Below are positions 1-10,363 of a stretch of 64,000 nucleotides of DNA, piece after piece. The DNA comes from Synergistaceae bacterium UBA6101. GTDB lineage: Bacteria > Synergistota > Synergistia > Synergistales > Synergistaceae. The translations under genes were made by a program, and so were the position numbers. The stretch lies in contig DIWR01000024.1 in the NCBI GenBank assembly GCA_002428495.1, positions 1-64,000 on the forward strand. Reading direction: 5' to 3'. Within the stretch, counting starts at the first letter, position 1. The number at the start of each line of letters is the position of its first letter. The notes beneath the pieces were generated by a model. That model saw only the letters and a program-made list of their open reading frames with translations, had not been told where the DNA came from and did no database searches.

Positions 1-40
1 TGACAATATCGCTGATCAACAACACAATGAAATATCTTCC

Positions 41-69
41 TTGCCAAAGATCGTACTTGCTGATAAAAT
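41..69 (+). promoter_or_regulatory. Sigma-70 promoter of tRNA-Leu
   Basis: TTGCCA at 41-46 and TAAAAT at 64-69 are separated by 17 bases, and TG at 61-62 gives an extended -10. The tRNA starts about 40 bases downstream. Bases 1-40 show no recognisable gene. Confidence 0.6.
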
Positions 70-111
70 CCACTTCGTTGCAGGCTTATTCAATCAATAT
101 CAATATCAGAT

Positions 112-198
112 GTCGGGGTGGCGGAACTGGTAGACGCGCTGGATTCAGGATCCAGTGGGCTAGCGCCCATAGGGGTTCAATTCCCCTCCTCGACACCA
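112..198 (+). tRNA. trnL: tRNA-Leu, anticodon CAG
   Basis: The sequence folds as a class II tRNA with a long variable arm. The acceptor stem pairs 112-118 with 188-194, A195 is the discriminator, and the CCA end (196-198) is encoded. The anticodon stem CTGGA/TCCAG encloses a loop with CAG at 146-148, which reads leucine CUG codons. The gene stands alone between its own promoter and a terminator that merges into the rpoB promoter. Confidence 0.96.
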
Positions 199-214
199 AT
201 TAAATCAAAAACAG

Positions 215-248
215 GCGACACCTGTCTATTGACAGTTGTCGCTTTTTT
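215..248 (+). terminator. Terminator of tRNA-Leu, overlapping the rpoB promoter
   Basis: A 12-base stem with one mismatch pairs 215-226 with 231-242 around the loop TATT, and six T follow at 243-248. The right arm and loop contain the -35 hexamer of the rpoB promoter, and the T-run lies in its spacer. Termination of the tRNA transcript and initiation of rpoB therefore share the same bases. Confidence 0.8.
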
Positions 249-256
249 GCTATAAT
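229..256 (+). promoter_or_regulatory. Consensus sigma-70 promoter of the rpoBC operon
   Basis: TTGACA at 229-234 and TATAAT at 251-256 are both perfect consensus, with a 16-base spacer. The rpoB start codon lies 57 bases beyond the -10 box. This is one of the strongest-looking promoters in the window and fits an operon for RNA polymerase subunits. Confidence 0.85.
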
Positions 257-313
257 GCCCATTTGTACGATTGTACATTCTTACCAAATATTCCATTTAG
301 GGAGGTTGCTCCC

Positions 314-3300
314 ATGCAGGTTAAGACTCCATCAGGCAAGGCTTTTGAGCAGCGCAAGGTTTTTGGAAAAGAAAAAAATCTAATCGCTCTGCCAGATCTT
401 GTTGAAGTCCAGCGCAATTCATATCAGTGGTTTTTTCAGTCTGATACTGATCCTGACGTAAGGAATTCACAAGGTCTGCAAGAACTTTTCGAGGAAGTTT
501 TTCCCATCGAAAGTTACGACGGTTCATTTGCCCTTGAATTCGTAAGATACTATGTCGATCCGGTAGTTATGAGTCTGGATGAGGCGCGCAGCAGGGACCT
601 TACATGGTCGAGACCTCTGCGTGCGACGATTCGGCTGGCTAACAGGAAGACGCGCGAGATCAAGGAAGAGGAAATCTACCTTGGTGATTTCCCGGCAATG
701 ACAGAAAGAGGAACATTCATAATCAACGGCACTGAACGTGTCGTTGTTAATCAACTTGCAAGATCTGCAGGTGTTTATTTAAGCGCTGAACTTGGCATTC
801 CGGGACAGGAATCATTTTTGGCAAAACTGATACCGGATCGCGGAGCATGGATCGAATTTGACCTTGCTCCGGGTGAGGTGCTCTCGGTCAAGATCGACAA
901 CAGGAAAAAAATACCAGTGACTTTGATGCTGAGAGCTTTTGGCATCCAGACCACTGATGAACTTCTCGCTCTCTTTGGAGCCAAGGAAGTTGAAAGAGAT
1001 CTCGTTGAAGATGAAGTAAAAGGAATGCTCCTTGCAGAAGCTATAATTTCAGGCGAAGGCGAAGGCGCTGTTGCAATACCGAAGAATAAAAGGCTTACCA
1101 AAGAGGACCTTGAAGCACTTTGGGAGAGCGGACGGACAAAAATATGGGTCTGGGATGTCGATCCAGCCATATCTGCCACCATAGAAAGAGACAACACGAC
1201 CACGCCGGATGCGGCAATGCTTGAACTTTTCCGTAAGCTTAGGCCAAACGAACCGGCCCGTATGGAAAATGCGAGAGAATATATCAACAGCATTTTCTTT
1301 GATCCGCGCAGATATAATCTGGGCAGGGTCGGAAGATACAAGATAAACAGAAGGCTGAACCTTGACATTCCAAGCACGGAACGCCTTCTTACAGTTGAGG
1401 ATATTGTCGCTATAATAAAAGGTTTGATCAGGCTTCGTGAAGGAAACGAGCATATGGACGACATCGATCATCTTGGGAACAGAAGGGTCCGGGCCGTTGG
1501 AGAGCTTCTCCAGAATCAGGTAAGGATCGGTCTTCTCAGGATGGAAAGGATAGCAAGGGAACGTATGACAACGACTCCTGATCTTGCTACAGCGATGGGC
1601 AAGGACCTTATCAATGTCAGGCCCATATCTGCTGCACTGAGGGAATTTTTTGGTTCAGGACAGCTTTCTCAGTTTATGGATCAGACCAACCCGCTTGCCG
1701 AACTTACGCACCGTCGCCGTCTCTCCGCCCTTGGCCCCGGAGGTCTGAGCAGAGAGAGAGCCGGATTCGAAGCTCGTGACGTCCATCATACCCACTATGG
1801 AAGGGTCTGTCCTATAGAAACGCCTGAAGGGCCTAATATAGGACTGGTAACCTCCCTTGCGACTTTTGCAAGGATCAACGAATACGGTTTCCTTGTTTGT
1901 CCCAGGAGAAAAGTGGTAAACGGGATGCTGACCGATGAGATAGTTTATCTTTCCGCGGACGACGAAGATGAGTACTATGTCGGACGCGCTGATACGCCTA
2001 TTTCTGAAGAAGGACACGTGCTGCCTACAGACGGCGGTACAGGAATATATGTCAGGCATCATGACAACACTATAGAGATACTGCCGGAACAGCTGCAGTA
2101 TATGGACATATCACCAAAGCAGATAGTTTCCATATCAACCGCACTGATCCCATTCCTTGAACATGACGACGCGAACAGGGCATTGATGGGATCCAACATG
2201 CAGAGACAGGCTGTGCCTCTTGTTTTCCCCGATTCACCTATAGTGGGTACAGGCATAGAACATCGCATTGCGAAGGACTCAGGGTCATGTTCTGTTTCAA
2301 GAAGGGCAGGCACGGTCACATATGTAGATTCCGACCGTATAGAGATCGCGACGGAAGACAATGACAAAGATATCTATACAATGCCCAAATTCAGACGCTC
2401 CAATCAGGGTACCATTATCCACCAGAAGCCTATAGTTACAAATGGTCAGCAAATAGAGGCCGATGAAGTCATAGCTGACGGCCAGGCATGCTACGGAGGA
2501 GAACTTGCTCTGGGAAGAAACGTTCTGGTGGCTTTCGTATCATGGGAAGGCTACAACTTTGAAGATGCCATACTCCTCAGCCAGAAACTGGTAAAAGAAG
2601 ATTTTTACACTTCTATACATATAGAAGAGTATGAAGTCGAATCACGTGATACTAAACTCGGTCCTGAAGAAATATCAAGAGATATACCAAACGTCGGAGA
2701 GGACGCCTTAAAAAATCTTGACGAAGATGGAATCGTCAGAATAGGTGCGGAGGTCAAGGCAGGAGACATCCTTGTAGGCAAAGTTACGCCTAAGGGAGAG
2801 TCGGATCAGTCTCCTGAGGAGAAACTCTTAAGAGCGATATTCGGAGAAAAGGCACGAGAAGTTCGCGATACCTGTTTGAGGGTCCCCCATGGCGAGGGCG
2901 GAAAAGTAGTAGAGATAAAGAGGCTTTCAAGGGATAAGAACAGCGAAGACATGAGCCCCGGCGTCAATGAGGTCGTAAAGGTCTATGTTGCTCAGTTCCG
3001 TAAGATAACAGAAGGCGACAAGATGGCAGGACGCCACGGAAACAAGGGAGTAGTTTCAAGGATAATGGCAGAAGAAGACATGCCTTATCTTTCAGATGGC
3101 ACGCCTGTTGATGTTGTCCTGAACCCTCTCGGAGTTCCGAGCCGAATGAACCTTGGGCAGGTGCTTGAAACTGTAATGGGTTTTGTCGCTATGCAGAACG
3201 GCTGGAAGGTCGTCACCCCTGTCTTTGAATCCGCGACAGCAGAAGATCTTATGCCTTATGTCAAAAAAATACAGGAAAGAAAATATCCCGAGATGAGAGA

Positions 3301-4012
3301 CGACTGCAAAACGACTCTTTTCGATGGCAGAACAGGCGAGCCGATGGCCAACAAGGTCGCAGTAGGAGTTATGTACATGCTCAAACTGATACACCTTGTC
3401 GACGACAAGATCCATGCACGTTCGATAGGGCCTTACAGCCTGATCACGCAGCAGCCTCTGGGAGGTAAGACACAGTTCGGAGGCCAGAGGTTCGGTGAAA
3501 TGGAAGTTTGGGCTCTTGAAGGATATGGAGCCGCACACATGCTCCAGGAAATGCTTACGGTTAAATCCGATGACATCAGAGGAAGGCTTAAGACTTACGA
3601 ACGAATAGTCAAGGGTGAAAATCTTGCCAAGCCTGGTGTTCCTGAAAGTTTCAGGGTGCTTATCAAAGAGCTTCAGGGGCTTGGTCTGGATGTTGAGATT
3701 AAATACTCAGACGGATCATTTGGAGAGCTTGTGCTTTCAGAAGAAGATGATGACAGCGGCAGGGAATCAAGACGTCATGTGTCATTCAAGCCTGATTCCA
3801 CAGTGGACAGCCTTGAGGAAGATTTTGGTTTGAGCCGCCCATCAAAAGTAACGACAGACAACGATCTCTTCCATGAACATGCGGTGGAATACAGTCCGTT
3901 AGAGCTGCACGAGACAGATGCAGAAAAAGAAGCTGAAGTGCTTAGAGATGGGGATACGGATCTCTTTAGTGATGTTGCTCCTAAAAAGGTCGACCAGGGG
4001 GATGATATCTAA
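314..4012 (+). CDS. rpoB: DNA-directed RNA polymerase subunit beta
   Basis: This encodes the RNA polymerase beta subunit, 1232 residues, which forms half of the active-site cleft. I chose the ATG at 314 because GGAGGT at 301-306 sits just before it; an upstream in-frame ATG lies inside the promoter and cannot be used. The rifampicin pocket at about residues 449-478 ([23 protein letters not shown]) has the Asp, His and Ser typical of sensitive enzymes. The signature [16 protein letters not shown] follows, and the C-terminal [14 protein letters not shown] motif is present. The C-terminal tail after about residue 1130 is acidic and probably lineage-specific. The stop codon overlaps the rpoC start by one base (TAATG), so the two subunits are probably translationally coupled. 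Confidence 0.99.
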   Translation: MQVKTPSGKAFEQRKVFGKEKNLIALPDLVEVQRNSYQWFFQSDTDPDVRNSQGLQELFEEVFPIESYDGSFALEFVRYYVDPVVMSLDEARSRDLTWSRPLRATIRLANRKTREIKEEEIYLGDFPAMTERGTFIINGTERVVVNQLARSAGVYLSAELGIPGQESFLAKLIPDRGAWIEFDLAPGEVLSVKIDNRKKIPVTLMLRAFGIQTTDELLALFGAKEVERDLVEDEVKGMLLAEAIISGEGEGAVAIPKNKRLTKEDLEALWESGRTKIWVWDVDPAISATIERDNTTTPDAAMLELFRKLRPNEPARMENAREYINSIFFDPRRYNLGRVGRYKINRRLNLDIPSTERLLTVEDIVAIIKGLIRLREGNEHMDDIDHLGNRRVRAVGELLQNQVRIGLLRMERIARERMTTTPDLATAMGKDLINVRPISAALREFFGSGQLSQFMDQTNPLAELTHRRRLSALGPGGLSRERAGFEARDVHHTHYGRVCPIETPEGPNIGLVTSLATFARINEYGFLVCPRRKVVNGMLTDEIVYLSADDEDEYYVGRADTPISEEGHVLPTDGGTGIYVRHHDNTIEILPEQLQYMDISPKQIVSISTALIPFLEHDDANRALMGSNMQRQAVPLVFPDSPIVGTGIEHRIAKDSGSCSVSRRAGTVTYVDSDRIEIATEDNDKDIYTMPKFRRSNQGTIIHQKPIVTNGQQIEADEVIADGQACYGGELALGRNVLVAFVSWEGYNFEDAILLSQKLVKEDFYTSIHIEEYEVESRDTKLGPEEISRDIPNVGEDALKNLDEDGIVRIGAEVKAGDILVGKVTPKGESDQSPEEKLLRAIFGEKAREVRDTCLRVPHGEGGKVVEIKRLSRDKNSEDMSPGVNEVVKVYVAQFRKITEGDKMAGRHGNKGVVSRIMAEEDMPYLSDGTPVDVVLNPLGVPSRMNLGQVLETVMGFVAMQNGWKVVTPVFESATAEDLMPYVKKIQERKYPEMRDDCKTTLFDGRTGEPMANKVAVGVMYMLKLIHLVDDKIHARSIGPYSLITQQPLGGKTQFGGQRFGEMEVWALEGYGAAHMLQEMLTVKSDDIRGRLKTYERIVKGENLAKPGVPESFRVLIKELQGLGLDVEIKYSDGSFGELVLSEEDDDSGRESRRHVSFKPDSTVDSLEEDFGLSRPSKVTTDNDLFHEHAVEYSPLELHETDAEKEAEVLRDGDTDLFSDVAPKKVDQGDDI

Positions 4013-7000
4013 TGGCTAACGTAAATCGCGAAATCGCCGGAGTAAGGACAAAACTATCCTCTCCCGGAAGGATCAGGGAGCTTTCGAGCGGTGAAGTGAA
4101 AAAGCCTGAAACTATCAATTACAGGACGCTCCGGCCGGAAAAAGACGGACTTTTCTGTGAACGAATATTTGGTCCTACCCGCAGTTATGAATGCGCCTGT
4201 GGAAAATACAAAAGAAGCGGCCCCAAGTTCAGGGGAGTCGTCTGTGACCGCTGCGGAGTAGAGGTAACAGACAACCGCGTGCGCAGGGAGAGAATGGGAC
4301 ATATTGAACTTGCAGCTCCGGTGGTACATATTTGGTATCTCAGAGGTATCCCGAGCAGGCTTAGCCTGTTGCTGGGAGCTTCTACAAAAGAGCTCGAGAA
4401 GGTAGTCTATTTTGCTCCCACCCGCCGGAGGGAGAAGGTCTATAAGGTGGTAAGCGAAGGCCGCAGAATAGATCTTGCCCGCAGAGGCAAGCTCATATCG
4501 GCTTCTGAAGAGCGTATCCACCGCTTTTACGATCCTAAGTTCAAAGCAGAAGAGGCCTTCAGGATCACAAAGGTTGAAGAGATAAACGTTGACGAGGGAG
4601 ATGTGATAACTGCGTCCCAAGTCAACCGCATCCTCAGCGAGTATGGCGATGAACTCTTCAAGGCAGAGCCTGCGTATCGGATGTTCAAAGAAGGTGACGA
4701 ACAGGTATCCTATGCCATCATCGCTGAATCAAAGATCAAAGCGATGAAAGAGGCAGACAGTGAGCTTAAATTTGAAAGGGCGGTCCTGAACAATCAGGAT
4801 GCCTTCATAGTGACTTCTGTCGTTCATCTGCCTTTTGTAAAGAATGATGTTATTTCCGAAAGTGAATACAGACTTTACAATCAAAAGTATCCAAAACGCT
4901 TCCAGACGGTGGAAGAGACAGAGACCCTGGAAGATCCGTGCTACATCGTTATCAATGGTGGAGAGTCCCCTTTCGACAGAGCCGACATAATCCTTGAGAG
5001 GGAAGAGACTATTTGTGCGGCCTACGACAAGACTTTTAGAGCAGGGATCGGAGCGGAAGGTGTATATACACTCCTGGAACAGATGGATATCGATTTACTT
5101 GTCTCATCACTCAGGGAAGATATTGCAGAGTGCTCAGGCCAAAAGAAACGGAAACTGGTCAAGAGACTCCAGGTCGCTGAAGATTTCAGAAAGAGCGACA
5201 GCAAACCTGAATGGATGGTTCTTTCTGTTCTGCCGGTAATTCCCCCGGATCTTCGCCCGATGGTTCAGCTGGACGGAGGACGTTTTGCAACTTCCGATCT
5301 GAATGACCTTTATCGCAGGGTCATCAACAGGAACAACCGTCTTCGCAAGCTTCAGGAGCTAAAAGCGCCTGAGATCATCGTGCGCAACGAGAAGAGGATG
5401 CTGCAGGAATCAGTTGACGCACTGATAGACAACGGACGCAGAGGCAAAGCGGTCCTTGGAGCAGGAAACAGGCCACTAAAGAGCCTGACTGACCTGCTCA
5501 GAGGTAAAAAAGGACGTTTCCGCCAGAACCTTCTTGGTAAAAGGGTGGACTATTCAGGACGCTCTGTCATCGTAATAGGACCGAGCCTGAAATTGTACCA
5601 GTGCGGCCTTCCCAAGCAGATGGCCCTTGAGCTCTTTAAACCATTTGTTATGCATAAGCTTGTTGAAAGCGGTCTTACACCCAACGTTAAGAGTGCAAGA
5701 CGGTTTATTGAAAGAGGCAGAGATGAAGTATGGGCCATCCTGGAAGGGATAATCAAGGACCATCCTGTAATGCTCAACCGTGCGCCTACGCTTCACCGCC
5801 TTGGGATACAGGCATTCGAGCCTGTCCTTATCGAAGGAAAGGCGATCAGGCTCCATCCTCTGGTCTGTACTGCTTTTAATGCAGACTTTGACGGAGACCA
5901 GATGGCTGTTCACGTACCGCTTTCGCTGGAAGCTCAGACTGAGGCCAGAGTGCTTATGCTCTCCTCAAACAATCTTCTCTCTCCTGCCAGCGGGAAACCT
6001 GTAGTTATACCGACACAGGACATAATCCTTGGCGTTTTCTTCCTTACCAGCATGAGAAACGGACTTAAGGGAGAGGGGCTCCACTTTTCTGATGTTGAGG
6101 ATGTCATGTCAGCTCTTGATCATTCAATTGTCAACGTTAACTCGAAGATCAGACTGAAAGCTGATCCTGAATGGAAATGTGAAACAGTTGACGGAAAGTG
6201 GATAGAAACATCACCGGGCCGTGTGCTTTTTAATTCAGCACTTCATCCGGATCTGAGATACCTCAACAAGACCATAAATAAAAAAGAAATGGGTTCCCTT
6301 TTGGATACGGCATACGACAAGGTAGGACAGACCGCTATGGTCGAGATGCTCGACGAGATAAAGACGCTCGGGTATCGCTGGTCAACATACAGCGGTATAA
6401 GCCTCGGAGTCGGCGATGTAATAGTGCCTCCTGAAAAGAAAGAGATCCTGGACGTAACTCTTCAGCAGGAAGAGGACCTCACATCGCAGTACGAAATGGG
6501 TATACTTACCGAAGAGGAGTACATGAGACAGAAGGATATCCTCTGGTCCGACGCTGGACGTCGCATTGCTGATAAGATCATGGACAGCATGGACGAGACG
6601 AACCCACTAAGAATAATGGTTGACTCAGGAGCCCGAGGTTCACGCGGACAGGTAGCTCAGATGGCAGGTATCCGCGGACTTATGGCGGATCCTTCAGGAC
6701 GAATAATACGCTATCCAATCGTAGCCAACTTCAAAGAAGGTCTCAACACACTCGAATACTTTATATCTACTCACGGAGCAAGGAAAGGGCTTGCCGACAC
6801 AGCTCTCCGTACAGCAAAGTCCGGCTATCTCACCAGGCGCCTCGTTGATGTTGCCCAGGACCTGATAATAATGGAAGAAGACTGCGGTACTGAGTTTGGC
6901 GTTGAAATACGTCCTCTCCTCCAACAGGATGGTAAGGCTACTATTTCCATGTCTGAGCGACTCACGGGAAGGACCAGCCTCCGGGATATTCCACATCCGG

Positions 7001-9024
7001 TTACAGGTGAACCTTTGCTTGTAAGGGATGAAGAAATATCAGCTGAAAAAGCAGAGTACATTCAATCTATTGGTATAACTTCAGTCTGGGTACGCAGCCC
7101 TCTTACATGTGGTTTGAGGCATGGTATATGCAGAGCCTGTTATGGCAGGGATCTTGGGACGAGGAAAAGGGTAGCGATAGGAGAATCTGTCGGAGTCGTT
7201 GCAGCTCAGTCTATCGGTGAACCTGGAACACAGCTCACAATGAGGACCTTCCATACAGGAGGAGTTCGTCAGTTCACAGGAGAAGACATTACTCAGGGTC
7301 TTCCAAGGATAGAACAGCTTTTCGAAGTCCGCAGACCCAAAAAGGTCGCCATTCTTGCTGAAGTTGGAGGGACCCTCCTTGAGATCAGGGAGATGGATGG
7401 CAAGAAAAAACTGATCATTGGTGTGGTCAGGGAAGACGGATCTGAGGAAAGGATATCCTATAATATCCCGGCATCACAGAATCTGCTCTCAGGAATAGAA
7501 GAGGGATGCACCATATCAAAAGGAATGTTATTGACAGAAGGGTACATTGATCCTCAGCAGCTATTGGAAGTAGAGGGGCTTGAGGCAGTACAGCATTATC
7601 TGCTTGACGGTATCCAGGAAGTTTACAGGTCCCAGGGTGTCTCGATCAATGACAAACACATTGAGACGATACTTCGCAAAGTTGCACCCGTGAACCGTGT
7701 CCGGGTATTGGAAGAAGGAGACAGTTCTTTCGTCTCAGGTGAGCTTGTATGGAAAGAAGACCTTGAGGAGAGCGTCAGGGTGATCTCTGATCAAAATCGG
7801 GCTTCGCTGGACGAATCATACAATTTTCTTAAGGACTGCAAAATTATTGATGCGCCGGGAGACATTATCAAGAAAGAAAGTGATTCCCCGGATCACATAA
7901 CAAAGGCGGCGCTCGGAGAGATGCTAAAACCGGGTGGGGCAGCAGGTGAACTTATAGTCCAGGATAATGAAGGCGAACTTCGTGTAGTTCTGGGAGACGC
8001 AAGCTTCAGACGTGCTACGGAAGGACTTGAGCTTATTAAGGAATTCAGGTCTGAGGGACAAGACGAAGTTGTGATCAAAGCCGGGTCCAGGCTCTCATCA
8101 GCAGACCTCGCAAAGATTGTTTCAATGCCTCCGCAGCCGATGCTGGTAAGGGATACCAATGTCCTTGACGAGAGTGAAGACTCTGCATGGTTTGCTGCCG
8201 ATGTCGAGAAGGACGGCAAGGTGATCATCCCAATGGATGCTTTGGTCGACTCACTTGCAATAAAGACATTGAGCGCAAACAACATCAGTGAGATAAAACT
8301 CTGGAAATCTCCGGAGCATATCAACCTGACAGATTCTATGCATCACGTCCTGATCGAGCATTACTTTGGCAAACCGCTTACACAGGCTATCAACTCTGAC
8401 GGGGAGGTCATCGAGAATATCATCCACAGCATTGATGGTTCAATTGTCAGGGGAATAGTCGAAGGGTCTATCTCGGGGATCGAAAGCGAAGGAAACATAA
8501 TCACAAGGGAAAAGGTCATCAGACAGGTATTGACTGAGAGAGCGCTTGGTAAAGTTCTTCTCGAAAATGTAAAGGACGAAAAAGGAAACATTGTCGCTGA
8601 AGCAGGTCAGGAAATTACCAGTAAAGTCCTAGACAGCATCGCTTCATCAGGGACAAATGACATAACAGTTCGTCCGAAACAGGCACCTTCTGATTTCAAA
8701 CAGCTTATACAAAGGATATCCTTTGTAAGGCGCCTTAGGGAAGAGCCACAGTGGCGACCGGTTGTGCACGGCGTTACCAAGGCGGCACTTGCCACCGACA
8801 GTTTCCTCTCTGCAGCGTCGTTCCAGCAGACCGCTCAGGTACTTGCAGCCTCGGCTGTAAGGGGAGATGTCGATAATCTGGTTGGACTTAAGGAGAACGT
8901 AATAATCGGACTTCTGATCCCGGCTGGAACAGGCATTGAGAGGTACAGAAAAGTCGAGATTTCAGAGAATGCAGAACCATCTGTTTCGGTAAAGGCTGAA
9001 ACTTTAGCACTAACTGATGAATAA
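4012..9024 (+). CDS. rpoC: DNA-directed RNA polymerase subunit beta', with a large C-terminal-half insertion
   Basis: This is the beta' subunit, 1670 residues, about 260 longer than in E. coli. The first zinc site is C61, C63, C78 and C81. The catalytic magnesium loop [12 protein letters not shown] has D625, D627 and D629. The second zinc site lies near residues 957-1045, and the trigger-loop region [19 protein letters not shown] continues directly into the next conserved block, so there is no trigger-loop insertion. Instead about 290 extra residues separate the conserved blocks FVSGELVW (about 1237) and [19 protein letters not shown] (about 1585). The insert holds several copies of a 30-residue pattern also found just before the second zinc site. 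Confidence 0.98.
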   Translation: MANVNREIAGVRTKLSSPGRIRELSSGEVKKPETINYRTLRPEKDGLFCERIFGPTRSYECACGKYKRSGPKFRGVVCDRCGVEVTDNRVRRERMGHIELAAPVVHIWYLRGIPSRLSLLLGASTKELEKVVYFAPTRRREKVYKVVSEGRRIDLARRGKLISASEERIHRFYDPKFKAEEAFRITKVEEINVDEGDVITASQVNRILSEYGDELFKAEPAYRMFKEGDEQVSYAIIAESKIKAMKEADSELKFERAVLNNQDAFIVTSVVHLPFVKNDVISESEYRLYNQKYPKRFQTVEETETLEDPCYIVINGGESPFDRADIILEREETICAAYDKTFRAGIGAEGVYTLLEQMDIDLLVSSLREDIAECSGQKKRKLVKRLQVAEDFRKSDSKPEWMVLSVLPVIPPDLRPMVQLDGGRFATSDLNDLYRRVINRNNRLRKLQELKAPEIIVRNEKRMLQESVDALIDNGRRGKAVLGAGNRPLKSLTDLLRGKKGRFRQNLLGKRVDYSGRSVIVIGPSLKLYQCGLPKQMALELFKPFVMHKLVESGLTPNVKSARRFIERGRDEVWAILEGIIKDHPVMLNRAPTLHRLGIQAFEPVLIEGKAIRLHPLVCTAFNADFDGDQMAVHVPLSLEAQTEARVLMLSSNNLLSPASGKPVVIPTQDIILGVFFLTSMRNGLKGEGLHFSDVEDVMSALDHSIVNVNSKIRLKADPEWKCETVDGKWIETSPGRVLFNSALHPDLRYLNKTINKKEMGSLLDTAYDKVGQTAMVEMLDEIKTLGYRWSTYSGISLGVGDVIVPPEKKEILDVTLQQEEDLTSQYEMGILTEEEYMRQKDILWSDAGRRIADKIMDSMDETNPLRIMVDSGARGSRGQVAQMAGIRGLMADPSGRIIRYPIVANFKEGLNTLEYFISTHGARKGLADTALRTAKSGYLTRRLVDVAQDLIIMEEDCGTEFGVEIRPLLQQDGKATISMSERLTGRTSLRDIPHPVTGEPLLVRDEEISAEKAEYIQSIGITSVWVRSPLTCGLRHGICRACYGRDLGTRKRVAIGESVGVVAAQSIGEPGTQLTMRTFHTGGVRQFTGEDITQGLPRIEQLFEVRRPKKVAILAEVGGTLLEIREMDGKKKLIIGVVREDGSEERISYNIPASQNLLSGIEEGCTISKGMLLTEGYIDPQQLLEVEGLEAVQHYLLDGIQEVYRSQGVSINDKHIETILRKVAPVNRVRVLEEGDSSFVSGELVWKEDLEESVRVISDQNRASLDESYNFLKDCKIIDAPGDIIKKESDSPDHITKAALGEMLKPGGAAGELIVQDNEGELRVVLGDASFRRATEGLELIKEFRSEGQDEVVIKAGSRLSSADLAKIVSMPPQPMLVRDTNVLDESEDSAWFAADVEKDGKVIIPMDALVDSLAIKTLSANNISEIKLWKSPEHINLTDSMHHVLIEHYFGKPLTQAINSDGEVIENIIHSIDGSIVRGIVEGSISGIESEGNIITREKVIRQVLTERALGKVLLENVKDEKGNIVAEAGQEITSKVLDSIASSGTNDITVRPKQAPSDFKQLIQRISFVRRLREEPQWRPVVHGVTKAALATDSFLSAASFQQTAQVLAASAVRGDVDNLVGLKENVIIGLLIPAGTGIERYRKVEISENAEPSVSVKAETLALTDE

Positions 9025-9077
9025 CTATTCCCAGAGTAATTAGTTTTACCTAAAAAATAACAATCAAATAAAATTTT

Positions 9078-9120
9078 CAGCGGAAGCAAAGGTGTATATT
9101 GACACCGGAGGCTTCCGCTG
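9078..9120. other. Hairpin enclosing the -35 box between rpoC and the L7Ae gene
   Basis: A perfect 10-base inverted repeat, CAGCGGAAGC at 9078-9087 and GCTTCCGCTG at 9111-9120, flanks a 23-base loop that contains TTGACA. No T-run follows on the + strand, so it is not a clear terminator there. Read on the other strand it is followed by a T-rich stretch. It may attenuate read-through from rpoC or occlude the promoter. Confidence 0.6.
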
Positions 9121-9127
9121 TTAATAT
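9099..9127 (+). promoter_or_regulatory. Internal promoter for L7Ae-rpsL-rpsG-fusA-tuf
   Basis: TTGACA at 9099-9104 and TAATAT at 9122-9127 have a 17-base spacer. The gap between rpoC and the next gene is 136 bases, so a separate promoter for the str-type genes is reasonable. Confidence 0.65.
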
Positions 9128-9160
9128 ACTCTGGTGCGCCTTTGCACAGGAGGTGTTCGT

Positions 9161-9409
9161 GTGCCTTTAAACGAACTCGCTTCATCCGGAAGGATAGCTG
9201 GGGTAAACTCAGTTCTGAGGAAGCTTAAGGTTGATGGAGTAAGCAAGGTTTTTATTTCTAAGGAAGCGGATACTCACCTGAAAGCGGAAATATTGACAGA
9301 GGCCGCAAAACGTGGAGTGCCCGTAGAATGGGCAGAAACATCATCGCAATTGGGAAGAGCTTGCGCCGTGACAAGAAAGACTGCGGCGGCGGCACTTCTT
9401 AAAAAGTAG
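9161..9409 (+). CDS. L7Ae/YbxF-family ribosomal protein
   Basis: This is an 82-residue member of the L7Ae/L30e/S12e family, similar to YbxF (rplGB) that precedes rpsL in many Firmicutes-like operons. The family binds kink-turn RNA. The body of the protein ([19 protein letters not shown], then [10 protein letters not shown] and LGRACAV) fits the fold. I chose the GTG at 9161 because AGGAGGTG lies seven bases upstream; the longer reading from 9134 would start before this ribosome binding site. The precise RNA target is not known from sequence. Confidence 0.85.
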   Translation: MPLNELASSGRIAGVNSVLRKLKVDGVSKVFISKEADTHLKAEILTEAAKRGVPVEWAETSSQLGRACAVTRKTAAAALLKK

Positions 9410-9441
9410 AAAGATATATTAATAGGGAAGGAGGGAGCTAT

Positions 9442-9813
9442 TTGCCAACAATAAGTCAGCTTATACGTAACGGCAGAGAGGACAAGAGGCGTCGCATGAG
9501 CGCCCCTGCACTTCAGGAGAACCCACAGCGCCGCGGAGTTTGTACGCGTGTTTATACAGTTACTCCGAAGAAGCCTAACTCTGCTCTCCGTAAAGTCGCA
9601 CGTGTGCGTCTTACTAACGGAATAGAAGTCACTGCTTATATCCCGGGTGTAGGACATAATTTACAGGAACACTCTGTAGTCCTGGTCCGTGGTGGACGTG
9701 TAAAGGACTTACCTGGTGTTCGTTATCACATAATCAGGGGAACTCTTGACTGCGGCGGCGTTGAAAACCGTCGTCAGAGCCGTTCGCTCTACGGCGCTCG
9801 CAGACCGAAGTAA
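9442..9813 (+). CDS. rpsL: 30S ribosomal protein S12, TTG start
   Basis: S12 has 123 residues and sits in the decoding centre of the 30S subunit. The N-terminus PTISQLIR matches the family directly after the initiator, so the start must be the TTG at 9442, with GGAAGGAGGGA just upstream. TTG is unusual for such a highly expressed gene. The loops [11 protein letters not shown] and [15 protein letters not shown] carry the wild-type lysines linked to streptomycin sensitivity. It is the first gene of the classical rpsL-rpsG-fusA-tuf group here. Confidence 0.98.
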   Translation: MPTISQLIRNGREDKRRRMSAPALQENPQRRGVCTRVYTVTPKKPNSALRKVARVRLTNGIEVTAYIPGVGHNLQEHSVVLVRGGRVKDLPGVRYHIIRGTLDCGGVENRRQSRSLYGARRPK

Positions 9814-9844
9814 TTTGTATTATTTAAAGGGAGGTAGGTCCTAA

Positions 9845-10315
9845 ATGCCACGCAAAGGACATGTAAAAAAACGTATAACGCCGCCCGATTCAGTTTATGC
9901 GAACCCGGCAATTTCAAAATTCATCAACTGCCTAATGCTCGGCGGAAAAAAGAGTACGGCAGAGAGAATTTTTTATGGAGCACTGGATCTGGCTGGAAGC
10001 AGGCTTACTATCGAACCTGCAGAAGTATTTGAAAAAGCTATGACTAACGTTCGTCCGCTTGTCGAAGTACGTCCAAGGAGAGTCGGCGGAGCGACATATC
10101 AGGTTCCTGTAGAGGTCAAACCTGAGAGAGCGCAGGCTCTTGCGATTCGTTGGATCATCAATTTCTCTCGTTCACGCAAGGGTATACCAATGGTAGAACG
10201 TCTTGCACGAGAGCTCACTGATGCCTGTAAAGGCGAGGGCGGCTCTGTAAAGAAGAGAGAAGATACGCATCGCATGGCGGAAGCAAACCGTGCGTTTGCA
10301 CACTATCGCTGGTAG
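9845..10315 (+). CDS. rpsG: 30S ribosomal protein S7
   Basis: S7 has 156 residues and nucleates assembly of the 30S head domain. Family motifs are the N-terminal [10 protein letters not shown], the central [17 protein letters not shown] and the C-terminal [22 protein letters not shown] ribosome binding site GGGAGGTAGG precedes the ATG. It lies 31 bases after rpsL, too short for the elaborate S7-binding intercistronic RNA of E. coli, and I see no replacement for it. Confidence 0.98.
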   Translation: MPRKGHVKKRITPPDSVYANPAISKFINCLMLGGKKSTAERIFYGALDLAGSRLTIEPAEVFEKAMTNVRPLVEVRPRRVGGATYQVPVEVKPERAQALAIRWIINFSRSRKGIPMVERLARELTDACKGEGGSVKKREDTHRMAEANRAFAHYRW

Positions 10316-10363
10316 TAAAAAGAATAAAAATTTCAAAATTGTTTTAGTTTGGTGGTGTTGACG

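Noticed and set aside
236..313. Upstream in-frame extension of rpoB
   Set aside because: The ATG lies between the -35 and -10 boxes, so it is not transcribed from this promoter, and GGAGGT marks the later ATG.
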